A stretch of DNA of 13,240 nucleotides, taken from contig DFJU01000118.1 in NCBI GenBank assembly GCA_002373755.1, positions 1,222 to 14,461 on the forward strand, given 5' to 3'. This stretch comes from Bacteroidales bacterium UBA3663 (GTDB taxonomy: Bacteria; Bacteroidota; Bacteroidia; Bacteroidales; UBA3663). Below, in pieces: positions 6,689-13,240 of the stretch; position 1 is the first letter of the stretch, and the number at the start of each line of letters is the position of its first letter. Made by a program: the position numbers and the translations under genes. A model generated the notes under the pieces. That model made no database searches. It saw nothing but the letters and a program-made list of their open reading frames with translations, and was not told the DNA's origin.

Positions 6689-9600
6689 TCATTTTACAAC
6701 TGCCTTCTTGCCACGTGTTATGACGAAGCCGTTGGCCGTGCCATTCACGCGTTGGCCGACGATGTTGTAGGTGGCGGCAGGGGCATCGGACACGAGCTCG
6801 TGGATTGAACCGAGACCGACCGCATCGGCCGCAACCGTGTTGCTCGCTGTGCCGAGTCCGCCCATACGGTTCGCTACGCGGATGGCATATTGGCCGAGCG
6901 TCGGGCAGCCGTAGCTTGTGGCTGTGGTGAAGTCGATGACGCGGCCATCGCACACAATAGCGTAGCAGAGCGCATCGGCCACGGCAGGCCATGTGAGGAT
7001 GCCGTCGGCCACGGTCAATGCGGGTGCGGAGAGTTGGGCTGCGCTGTCGGCCGGCGACCAGTCGGTGAAGACTTTGTCAATCGCGTAGTCGGTGGCTTGG
7101 GCGGCTGTGAGCACGGGCGTATCGCTGCCGTCGGCCGCATTGCAGGCTGCAATCGAACGCGACGAGAGGTCGAGCTGGGAGCCATCGGCCGCAACCGAAC
7201 CGAATTCGTGGAAGCGGACAACCAGGCCGGATGTCATGCTGCCCCAGCCAGCGTCGGCCGGAAGCACCTGCATCGTGGTGTTGATGAAGGTGGCCGATGG
7301 CGAGTCGCCCCAAGGTCGGCCAAGCCGGTAGCCGGTGACGGCATCCTTGGCATCGGCAGGTCGGGCAATGGTGCAGCTGTCGAAGACGAAGCCGATCTGT
7401 CCGGCCTGCGTGTTGGGCGCGGTGATGTAGGCTCCGCTGGAGACGGGTTGCAGCGTGCAGCGGTTGAAGTAGGCTGTGCCGTCGCCGTAGATGAAATCGA
7501 CTTCGCCGGCCACGGTGCATTCCTCCATGTAGGCTGTCGCATCGGCCTTGTTCAGATAGTAGGTGTCTTGCACGCCCTGGATGGTGACGTTGCGGTAGAT
7601 GGCACGTTTGCCGCGCTGACGGATGGCGAGTGCCTGTCCGCGTGAGGTCTTGTCGGCCCAGTCGCGCGTCTGGCGCACGGTGATGTCCTGCATATAGACG
7701 TCGTTCTGGTCGGGCGCGATGTAGAGCACCGGCGTCTCGTCCTGATATTTCGTGACGTCGGCCGACGGGCAGTTGAAGATGCACACGCCGTCGCTGCTTT
7801 CGCCGATGAGCGAGGTGCGTTGCGGAACTGCGGTCATGGCCGACGAGCCGAAGTCGTAGTCGCCGTTGCGCATGAAGATGCGGTAGCGTGCGGCGGTGCT
7901 CTGTTGGGCTGCGGCCAATGCTTCAGCCAGTTCGTCGGCATTGCTTACGATGGCCTGGAACGGCCCGTCGCGGAAGATGTCGCTCTGGCTCAAATCCTTG
8001 AAGTGGGCGGTGACGACGTCGTCAGACGCGCCTACGGTGTAGATGAACTTGGCATCGGCCGACAGCACTTCGCCAGCCGAGTTGGTCCAATGCTGGAACA
8101 GGTAGCCGTTGACCGCCGTCGCGCTGAATGTCACTTCGGCACCTTCGGCAAACGACTTGCCCTTCGGACTCTGCGTGACGACACCGGCATTGGCCGGAGT
8201 GACGGCGGTGGTGATTGAGTGCTTCACTACGTGACTTTCATATTCGCCTTCGATGATGATTGTGTGCATTGTGAAGCGCCGTGCAGTTGCACTCGCGGTA
8301 GCGCTGGCGTATGGGTAGAAGATGAGGTGGCAGCTGTCGTTCGCGTAGCTGGCATCGGCCACGTCGTAGGTGAATTTGGTGAGTGTCGGCGTGAGGCTTT
8401 CGGCCTGTTTGAGCTGGATGGCTGTGTTGTTGCCCTGCTGCACATCGACGTCGAGTTTGCAGCTGCCGCTCATCGATGCGTAGAAGCTTACGCGTGTCGG
8501 CTTGAATTGGAATCCGGCGGCAGGCTTGACGCTGAATCGAATCGCGTAGTTGGCGTCGCGTGTGCTTCCGATGGCCGCATCCGGACGGTGGGCGACACCC
8601 TCGTTGAAGACGTCGCGCAGCACCCAGCCGCTGGCCGCCGTCGCCGTTGTGGCTGCGAATGCTTTGGCCGGATCGGTGGTGGCGGCTGTCTGTATTGAAC
8701 CATCGCTTTCCAGTGAACTCCATGTCCAAAGTGCTGAGGCCGTTCCGCTGTTTGCGCTGGCTGCTGTCGCGTCGAACAACTTGATTGCGCCCACCATCAT
8801 GTCGTTGCCGCCCACGCTGCTCCACACCAACTTGTACGATTGGGTCGGGTCAAGTTCCATGTCGAACGATTCGGACAGGTGTGCGCTCTTGCTCAGCGTG
8901 TGGTTGTTGTTGCCCACGATGGCATCGCTTCCGTCGGCCGGAATGGCTTTCAGTTGCACTTGGTCGCCTGCCGAGTTTGAGCCGCTCACGTATGTGCGCA
9001 CACGGGCACAATCCTTCACATAGGCGACGAGCTTGTAGGTCGATGAGCTGCTTTGTCCCACGATGAAGCCGTAGAGCGCAGCGGTCGTTGCCCCGTCGTC
9101 GCTATATGTGCCATTGTCTTTCACTGGGTCGATGCAGTTGCGGTAGGCATCACGCTCTTGTCCGATGGTCTCCATCCACGCCAGGGTCTTGACGGTGGCC
9201 AGATTGCCATAGACGAGTTGGTGGTCGGTGGCCGATGCCGCATTGAACGCAGCCGAATGTGTCAGGTTGGTCTGGTAGTCCCATGTGCGTTCAACGCCGT
9301 TCTCGACGGTCGTGTATGTTGCAGTGCCTACGCACACTGTTCCGACGGCTGGTGTGTGGAACTCGATTCCCGTCGGGTCGAACACGTAGGGGATGAGCAG
9401 TTCGATGCGGGCGACTTGTGCGTTCTGCAACGTGATGTCGAGCGACGAGCCGATGGCGGCAAATTCCTGGGTGAGGTTGTTGCTGTAGGTCACAGTGGCC
9501 ACGCTTCCTGCTTCGGCAGGCAGTGTGATGGTCAGTCCGTCGTAGCGTAGCGGCACGTCGATTGTGGCATCGTCGATGCGGGTTTCGGCCACGAAGATTC

Positions 9601-11635
9601 CGCTCTTGCCATTGGCCAATGCGGGAGCCTGTCCGATGGTGAAGTCCCAAGCGACGGTCACGTCGTCCGAGCGTTCGGCAATGCTTGTGCTGTTTTTGGT
9701 GAACGATGGCGTGAGGGTGACGTCTTCGATGAACATTCCGCTGTATTCCGTGTCGAACTGGTAGGTCATGTTGCCGTCGGTCCAGCCCGTCATGGTGTAG
9801 CCCTCCTTGTAGATTGAGAACGGCTTCGTGAAGGTCACTGCGTCGCCATAGCCGATGGTGAGAGCCGACGGCATCGCTCCTGTCACGTCGTCGTCTTTGT
9901 TGGCGAACGAGATTGTCACGCTCTGCGGTCGCGTAGCGAGGCCGGGAGTCACGTAGCTATCGCTTGTCTGGTAGTCGGCGTTGTTCAACGAGAAGTCTGC
10001 CAGTCCGTTCAGATAAATTTCGAGGTTCGTGTAGCCGTTCGTGGCCGATGCAGCACCGTCGGCCGCATCGTTTGGGTCAAGTCCGATGGCCGATTCGTAG
10101 GCATCGGGCATACCGTCGCCGTCGCTGTCAACCGCGTAGCGTTCGCCGTCGCGCAGAGCCAGAGTCGGATAGCAACTGTAGGTCACGCCGCCCACGGTCA
10201 CTTGGTCGGAGCCGTTGGCCAACACGATGTCCGATGGCGTGTCGATGATACCCGGACGCTTGCTGGCTCCCGTTGCCCTGCTGCCCTTGAACGGTGTCAC
10301 GCCGTCACGTCGGCCGCCAGCCTCATCGACCAGACGCTGGTCAACCTCGTCATATCGCGGCAGGTTGGCACCGGCTCCGCGCGAGGCGTCGGTCACGGCG
10401 GTGTAGGCTTCGTCGGCCGATGTGGGTTCGTAGCCCGACAGCTCGTACGGAATCTCGCTCATGATGTGGCTCGCGTAGTTCACGCTCATGTCGAGGGCTG
10501 TGGCCGATGTGCCGAATCCGGCCAGATTGTCGTCGTTGACCGTCTGGAGTGCGGCGTCTGTCCAATAGGTGCCCGATGGCGCATAGTAGCTCGACAGCTC
10601 GAACTTGTTGCCCGCCAGATACCATTGGCCGACCTGACTTTCCGTGTCGCCCGACGGATGGAAGAAGTGGCGGTAGCTGCCGCCGTTCACCTTGGTCGAT
10701 GGGCCGGGTCGGAAGTAGTTGTTGCGCATATAGACGCGGTTGTAGGGGTCGAGGCCGGCCGGCGCATCGGCAAAATAGCTCGCGTAGAACTCGCCGCCGT
10801 AGTACGACAGGTGGCCGCCGCCCCAGTTGTAGAGCACGTTGTTGGCAAAGTCGCCGTCGATGTGGCAGTCGTGGGCATACTGCTTGCCATCCTTGCCCTC
10901 AAGCCAGGCGTTGGCCTCGCGCACGCCGTTGAAGCGCGGCGCACGGCCGTTGCAGTTGGTGATGAGCGTGTGGTGCATGTTCGAGTGGTCGCCGCCCCAC
11001 TGCATGGCAAATGCGCGGCCCGAATCGTCGCCCGTGGTCTTGACGTTGTAGCTGTGGTATAGCCCTTCGCCGATGATGCAGTACTGCACCGTTGTCGTGT
11101 CGTTGTCGAACATCGTGAGGCACTCCTCCATGCTCCATGTCACTGAGCAGTGGTCGAGGATGACCTCGGCGGCATTTTCGATGTCGAGGCCGGAGAAGCT
11201 TTCGTTGCCGCTCGACTGCTGAGCCGGAATGTCGCCGGCGCGGAAACGCACGTAGCGCACGATGTAGTTGCGGCTGTTGATGACCATCGGATAGCCCGTG
11301 ATGCACACGCCGCCGCCCGGAGCCGACTGACCCAGGATGGAGACGTTGGCGTGGTTCGTCTTCAGCTTGCTGTTCAGGTAGATTGTGCCGTTCACCGCAA
11401 AGAGGATGGTGCGCGGAGTGTCATCGCCCGTGCGCAAGGCCCAGCGCAGTGTGCCCGGCACGAGGTTGTCGTCGGTGCAGTCGTCGAGCGATGTGACGTA
11501 ATAGACCTTGCCGCCGCGTCCGCCCGTGATGTGGCGGGCATAGCCGTCGGCGGTTGGGAAGGCGAGAGGTTGCGATTCGGCCTTGCAGAAAATGGTGGCC
11601 GAGAGCATGAGAATGAGAGAAAGTAAATGCTTCAT
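6689..11635 (-). CDS. Secreted bifunctional pectate lyase (PL1-like) and pectin methylesterase (CE8-like)
   Basis: This 1648-residue secreted enzyme should remove methyl esters from pectin and cleave polygalacturonate by beta-elimination. Signal peptide 1-19 (MKHLLSLILML...CKA). Lyase module, about 24-470: TGGRGGKVYYVTSLDD (37-52), VILDHCSVTWSME (158-170) and NGRAPRFNG (229-237), which holds the likely catalytic arginine. DSDGDGMPDAYE (503-514) is a calcium-type motif often found near the end of such lyases, followed by NGYTNLEIYLNGL. The linker (about 560-1215) is beta-rich, with InlB-repeat-like segments near 570-645 and 1138-1212. Esterase module, about 1218-1500: RGQALAIR (1332-1339), GVQDTYYL (1354-1361), VDFIYGDG (1379-1386) and LGRPW (1438-1442), giving catalytic D1357 and D1380 and substrate-binding R1440. 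An FN3-like domain (1535-1602) and the conserved tail follow. The start at 11635 is preferred over 11707 because it yields the signal peptide. Activities are predicted from motifs. Confidence 0.92.
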   Translation of the reverse strand: MKHLLSLILMLSATIFCKAESQPLAFPTADGYARHITGGRGGKVYYVTSLDDCTDDNLVPGTLRWALRTGDDTPRTILFAVNGTIYLNSKLKTNHANVSILGQSAPGGGVCITGYPMVINSRNYIVRYVRFRAGDIPAQQSSGNESFSGLDIENAAEVILDHCSVTWSMEECLTMFDNDTTTVQYCIIGEGLYHSYNVKTTGDDSGRAFAMQWGGDHSNMHHTLITNCNGRAPRFNGVREANAWLEGKDGKQYAHDCHIDGDFANNVLYNWGGGHLSYYGGEFYASYFADAPAGLDPYNRVYMRNNYFRPGPSTKVNGGSYRHFFHPSGDTESQVGQWYLAGNKFELSSYYAPSGTYWTDAALQTVNDDNLAGFGTSATALDMSVNYASHIMSEIPYELSGYEPTSADEAYTAVTDASRGAGANLPRYDEVDQRLVDEAGGRRDGVTPFKGSRATGASKRPGIIDTPSDIVLANGSDQVTVGGVTYSCYPTLALRDGERYAVDSDGDGMPDAYESAIGLDPNDAADGAASATNGYTNLEIYLNGLADFSLNNADYQTSDSYVTPGLATRPQSVTISFANKDDDVTGAMPSALTIGYGDAVTFTKPFSIYKEGYTMTGWTDGNMTYQFDTEYSGMFIEDVTLTPSFTKNSTSIAERSDDVTVAWDFTIGQAPALANGKSGIFVAETRIDDATIDVPLRYDGLTITLPAEAGSVATVTYSNNLTQEFAAIGSSLDITLQNAQVARIELLIPYVFDPTGIEFHTPAVGTVCVGTATYTTVENGVERTWDYQTNLTHSAAFNAASATDHQLVYGNLATVKTLAWMETIGQERDAYRNCIDPVKDNGTYSDDGATTAALYGFIVGQSSSSTYKLVAYVKDCARVRTYVSGSNSAGDQVQLKAIPADGSDAIVGNNNHTLSKSAHLSESFDMELDPTQSYKLVWSSVGGNDMMVGAIKLFDATAASANSGTASALWTWSSLESDGSIQTAATTDPAKAFAATTATAASGWVLRDVFNEGVAHRPDAAIGSTRDANYAIRFSVKPAAGFQFKPTRVSFYASMSGSCKLDVDVQQGNNTAIQLKQAESLTPTLTKFTYDVADASYANDSCHLIFYPYASATASATARRFTMHTIIIEGEYESHVVKHSITTAVTPANAGVVTQSPKGKSFAEGAEVTFSATAVNGYLFQHWTNSAGEVLSADAKFIYTVGASDDVVTAHFKDLSQSDIFRDGPFQAIVSNADELAEALAAAQQSTAARYRIFMRNGDYDFGSSAMTAVPQRTSLIGESSDGVCIFNCPSADVTKYQDETPVLYIAPDQNDVYMQDITVRQTRDWADKTSRGQALAIRQRGKRAIYRNVTIQGVQDTYYLNKADATAYMEECTVAGEVDFIYGDGTAYFNRCTLQPVSSGAYITAPNTQAGQIGFVFDSCTIARPADAKDAVTGYRLGRPWGDSPSATFINTTMQVLPADAGWGSMTSGLVVRFHEFGSVAADGSQLDLSSRSIAACNAADGSDTPVLTAAQATDYAIDKVFTDWSPADSAAQLSAPALTVADGILTWPAVADALCYAIVCDGRVIDFTTATSYGCPTLGQYAIRVANRMGGLGTASNTVAADAVGLGSIHELVSDAPAATYNIVGQRVNGTANGFVITRGKKAVVK
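6692..6811 (-). other. Conserved C-terminal tail (secreted protein 2, pectinase)
   Basis: The last 40 residues contain YNIVGQRVNG and NGFVITRGKKAVVK, matching the tails of the two neighbouring secreted proteins. It follows the FN3-like domain, the usual position of a sorting or anchoring tail. Confidence 0.65.
7136..7984 (-). other. Pectin methylesterase module (CE8-like) within the bifunctional enzyme
   Basis: This covers residues 1218-1500. All the signature regions of pectinesterases are visible: NGDY, QALAIR, GVQDTYYL, DFIYGDG and LGRPW. The two catalytic aspartates and the active-site glutamines (Q1334, Q1356) are kept, so it should be active. Confidence 0.9.
10226..11566 (-). other. 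Pectate lyase module (PL1-like) within the bifunctional enzyme
   Basis: This covers residues 24-470. The order of motifs (TGGRGG, SILGQSAPGGGV at 99-110, DHCSVTWSME, NGRAPRF) is that of PL1-type right-handed beta-helix pectate lyases. PL1 enzymes use calcium and an arginine base; no key motif appears broken. Confidence 0.88.
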
Positions 11636-11673
11636 ATATGAAAATTTGGTTTTGTTTAGCCTGCAAAGAAACG

Positions 11674-11708
11674 CAAAAGTGTGGAGTTTTTCGACCTTTG
11701 CCGGCAAA
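11674..11708 (-). promoter_or_regulatory. Candidate promoter for the pectinase gene
   Basis: On the minus strand, CACTTTTG (11681-11674) resembles the -7 consensus TAnnTTTG with one mismatch. TTTG (11708-11705) lies 23 nt upstream, slightly longer than the usual 19-21. The leader would be about 35 nt and A-rich with little structure, as is usual in this phylum. Confidence 0.35.
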
Positions 11709-11717
11709 AAAATCCGT

Positions 11718-11729
11718 TACGCGGGTTTT
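11718..11729. promoter_or_regulatory. Candidate regulatory box TACGCGGGTTTT upstream of the pectinase promoter
   Basis: This 12-mer matches 10 of 12 positions of the box at 6549-6560, in the same orientation and at a similar place relative to the promoter. In addition AATTCGCGTAG at 11744-11754 is an exact 11-mer inverted copy of the core at 6548-6558. Confidence 0.3.
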
Positions 11730-11785
11730 GAAGCTGTCAATGCAATTCGCGTAGCGTGTTTTTTGCGGTTTGGTGGATTGTCTAG

Positions 11786-11884
11786 TTTCCGTCTGAAAAG
11801 GAAACTTTTATCAAAATCTTTCCGTCTGGGAAGGAAACTTTTGCCAAAATTTTTCCGTCTGGGAAGGAAAAGTTGCTGAAATCG
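11786..11884. repeat. Three tandem 33-bp repeats
   Basis: Units start at 11786, 11819 and 11852, exactly 33 bp apart. Each begins TTTCCGTCTG, continues with AAGGAAA, and the first two also share ACTTTT and CAAAAT; the third degenerates after AAGGAAA. Inside each unit TTTCC and GGAAA form a small inverted repeat. The array lies between a terminator and the next promoter, about 150 bp upstream of the pectinase ATG. There are no spacers, so it is not CRISPR. The period is a multiple of three, so it can be read as an 11-residue repeat, but no credible gene uses it. Confidence 0.85.
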
Positions 11885-11932
11885 TGAATGTCCTTTATGT
11901 TCGATGCCGCTTGATGCTCTTGCTGTGGCACG

Positions 11933-11962
11933 AAAAAAAGGGCAGCGAAAACTCGCCGCCCT
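11933..11962 (-). terminator. Intrinsic terminator of the 227-residue-repeat protein gene
   Basis: Arms AGGGCAGCG (11939-11947) and CGCCGCCCT (11954-11962) pair over 9 positions with a 6-nt loop. The one imperfect pair is A-C on the plus strand but G-U in minus-strand RNA, so the stem is intact only in the minus direction. There it is followed by seven T. It sits 34 nt past the stop codon at 11997-11999. Confidence 0.88.
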
Positions 11963-11996
11963 AAAATGTGCTTTACTTCTTGCGAAGGAAGTTTGC

Positions 11997-13240
11997 TTAC
12001 TTCACGAAGATAACCTTGCCGTTCTTGATGCTGAAGCCCTTGGCGTTGCCGGCTACGCGACCATTGAGGTCGAATGTCTGGCTGTTGCCGATTGTGGCCT
12101 TGTCGCTGATGGCTGCGATGCCTGAAGTGCTGTTGTTCAGTGCATCATACTTCTCTGAGGCAGCAGAGCAATAGCCGATAGCATAAAGTTCAATTGACAT
12201 CTTCTCTGAACCCATTACGTAGTAGGTGTGACCTGGTTGAACATTGAAGATGGCGGCATGAGTCTTAATGACATCATCGGGACAGCGAGATGCGGAAAGC
12301 AGAATCTGCTGCGACTTGGTCTGGTCTATAACGTAAAGAACGCCGAGGTTTGCTGCGCGGTTCGTGTTGAGGATAACGCGGCCGTAAGTTCCATTTTCAG
12401 GTACGACAATTTTGATGATGGCATCGTTGATTTCGATGCCGGCTTCGTCGCTTTCGTTGGCCTTCTGGTCGGCGTTGCCCGTCTTGCGAACGTAGGTATT
12501 GCCCTCAAGGCCATCAAGGAACAGAGATGGATCAATACCGTCGCGGGTCGAATTGTTCATACCTAATGTGAGTTTGTAGGCATAGTCATTGTAGCCAGAA
12601 CCATTGCCGTTGCCTTTGTATGCAAAATTGTAGGGACAAGCCAGCGAAACGACAATTTCTTCGTTGTTAATCAAATCTTTGGCAGGAATTCCGATGTAGT
12701 CGGTTGATCCCCACATGGTGAGATACCCAGCGGCAACGGCCTCTTCGGCCGAAGCAAATTTCTGATTGTTGTTGATTTCGGCGGTAGTCCAAAGAGAAGT
12801 TGAGTTTTCGTCCGAGGCCATAGTCTCATAGTCGTCTGCTGAGCAAATATCATATTCAATGGCGTAAAGCTCGATTGACATTTTCTCTGAACCCATTACG
12901 TAGTAAGTGTGGCCAGGCTGTACGTTGAGGCTTGCAACGTGTGTGTAAATCAAATTGTCGGGGCAACGAGACGCAGAAAGTAGAACCTGCTGCGACTTGG
13001 TCTGATCAACAACATAGAGAACTCCAAGGTTGGCGGCACGATTGGTCTTGAGCGTCAGTTTGCCGTAGGAGCCAGACGATGGAATGGAAACCTTGATGAT
13101 GGCATCATTGATTTCAATGCCAGCTTCGTCGCTTTCGTTGGCCTTTTGGTCGGCGTTGCCCGTCTTGCGAACGTAGGTGTTGCCCTCCAGTCCGTCAAGG
13201 AACAGGGATGCATCGATACCGTCGCGGGTCGAATTGTTCA
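11997..13240 (-). CDS. Secreted repeat protein of unknown function, C-terminal part (gene runs off the right edge)
   Basis: About 414 residues are visible and the frame stays open to the right edge, so the ATG at 12953 is internal and not the start. The protein is made of repeats with a 227-residue period. Each unit includes NSTRDGID(A/P)SLFLDGLEGNTYV, ADQKANESDEAGIEINDAIIK, NRAANLGVLYV, DQTKSQQ, SASRCPD, NVQPGHTYYVMGSEK and SIELYAI. These alternating strands and turns suggest a beta-sandwich or carbohydrate-binding-like domain. Between units lies a spacer with TMWGSTDYIGIPAKDL and SLACPYNFAYKGN. No catalytic motif is recognised. The chain ends with the tail TFDLNGR ... KGFSIKNGKVIFVK shared with the two neighbouring secreted proteins. 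A signal peptide is expected but lies outside the window. Function unknown; an adhesin or a glycan-binding protein of the same locus is possible. Confidence 0.85.
   Translation of the reverse strand, partial: NNSTRDGIDASLFLDGLEGNTYVRKTGNADQKANESDEAGIEINDAIIKVSIPSSGSYGKLTLKTNRAANLGVLYVVDQTKSQQVLLSASRCPDNLIYTHVASLNVQPGHTYYVMGSEKMSIELYAIEYDICSADDYETMASDENSTSLWTTAEINNNQKFASAEEAVAAGYLTMWGSTDYIGIPAKDLINNEEIVVSLACPYNFAYKGNGNGSGYNDYAYKLTLGMNNSTRDGIDPSLFLDGLEGNTYVRKTGNADQKANESDEAGIEINDAIIKIVVPENGTYGRVILNTNRAANLGVLYVIDQTKSQQILLSASRCPDDVIKTHAAIFNVQPGHTYYVMGSEKMSIELYAIGYCSAASEKYDALNNSTSGIAAISDKATIGNSQTFDLNGRVAGNAKGFSIKNGKVIFVK
12000..12119 (-). other. Conserved C-terminal tail (secreted protein 3)
   Basis: The last 40 residues contain FDLNGR and KGFSIKNGKVIFVK. 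It is closest to the tail of the 1118-residue protein, where the DNA also matches well (GCCGAAGCCCTTG against GCTGAAGCCCTTG on the plus strand). Confidence 0.65.
12182..12559 (-). repeat. 681-bp-period coding repeat, unit B (C-terminal copy)
   Basis: This segment aligns without a gap to 12863-13240, offset by exactly 681 bp (227 codons). Long stretches are near identical in DNA, for example the part encoding ANESDEAGIEINDAIIK, while other parts differ mostly by single bases. Confidence 0.9.
12863..13240 (-). repeat. 681-bp-period coding repeat, unit A (cut by the window edge)
   Basis: This is the upstream copy of unit B. It encodes VSIPSSGSYGKLTLKTNRAA (as against IVVPENGTYGRVILNTNRAA in B), so the strand around the middle varies while the flanking blocks are kept. 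More units may lie beyond the edge. Confidence 0.9.

Larger units (their letters stand above)
11636..11996. other. Intergenic region of 361 bp with promoter, box motifs, 33-bp repeats and terminator
   Basis: From right to left in the direction of transcription, this gap holds the terminator of the repeat-protein gene (11933-11962), three 33-bp tandem repeats (11786-11884), a pair of CGCGTA-containing motifs (11718-11729 and 11744-11754) and the candidate pectinase promoter. A plus-strand frame open over 11583-11879 is not considered a gene. I see no RNA gene in it. Confidence 0.7.

Noticed and set aside
6672..6992. 106-codon minus-strand frame, Arg- and His-rich
   Set aside because: It overlaps the 3' end of the pectinase in another frame, with composition typical of a shadow.
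10202..11062. 286-codon plus-strand frame inside the pectinase gene
   Set aside because: It is antisense to the conserved lyase module; its Val/Gly/Arg-rich product shows no domain.
11583..11879. 98-codon plus-strand frame with an FRLGRKLLPK-like repeat
   Set aside because: It starts antisense to the pectinase signal peptide and crosses the promoter; the peptide repeat is a by-product of the 33-bp DNA repeats.
11786..11884. CRISPR array
   Set aside because: The repeats are directly adjacent, with no spacers, and no cas gene is visible.
12001..12953. Complete gene starting at the ATG at 12953
   Set aside because: The frame continues upstream to the window edge with a clear repeat unit, so this methionine is not shown to be the start; the gene is partial.

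Overview
The window looks like a chromosome segment from a Bacteroidota species, most likely Bacteroidales and plausibly Prevotellaceae. The reasons are the TAnnTTTG-type -7 promoter boxes, mostly absent Shine-Dalgarno sites, secreted right-handed beta-helix and pectate lyase proteins of a type typical of this group, a Bacteroidales-style FISUMP-like lipoprotein, and short conserved C-terminal tails of the kind seen on secreted proteins there. The genus is inferred; no rRNA or marker gene settles it.

Layout. (1) 1-479, minus: 5' part of miaB, a tRNA-modifying radical SAM methylthiotransferase, cut by the window edge. (2) 480-619: a compact divergent promoter region in which the two -7 boxes overlap one perfect 14-bp palindrome. 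(3) 620-2107, plus: a class I CoA-transferase of the acetyl-CoA hydrolase/succinate CoA-transferase family. (4) 2134-2931, plus: a small cysteine-rich lipoprotein with a FISUMP-like domain. (5) 3009-3036: a hairpin terminator between convergent genes. (6) 3060-6416, minus: a 1118-residue secreted multidomain protein with two copies of a beta-helix module. (7) 6417-6688: promoter, leader and the terminator of the next gene. (8) 6689-11635, minus: a 1648-residue secreted enzyme combining an N-terminal pectate lyase (PL1-like) with a pectin methylesterase (CE8-like). (9) 11636-11996: promoter, three 33-bp tandem repeats and a terminator. (10) 11997-13240, minus: the C-terminal part of a secreted protein built from 227-residue repeats, running off the window.

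How it fits together. The right two thirds is a set of three separately terminated, same-strand genes for large secreted proteins. The central one removes methyl esters from pectin and cleaves the resulting polygalacturonate in one polypeptide. The other two have no recognised catalytic site and may bind or present glycan, or be cell-surface proteins. All three end in a related tail of about 30 residues, so they probably share an export or anchoring route. No susC/susD pair, transporter, sensor or sorting machinery is visible, so this is either part of a pectin-use locus or a scattered set of secreted proteins. The left third is housekeeping: tRNA modification and acyl-CoA/carboxylate metabolism.

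I see no tRNA, rRNA, CRISPR array, insertion sequence or phage gene. The less ordinary signals are the palindromic divergent promoter, the 33-bp repeat array, a shared box just upstream of the two candidate promoters of the secreted-protein genes, and the internal duplications in two of the secreted proteins.
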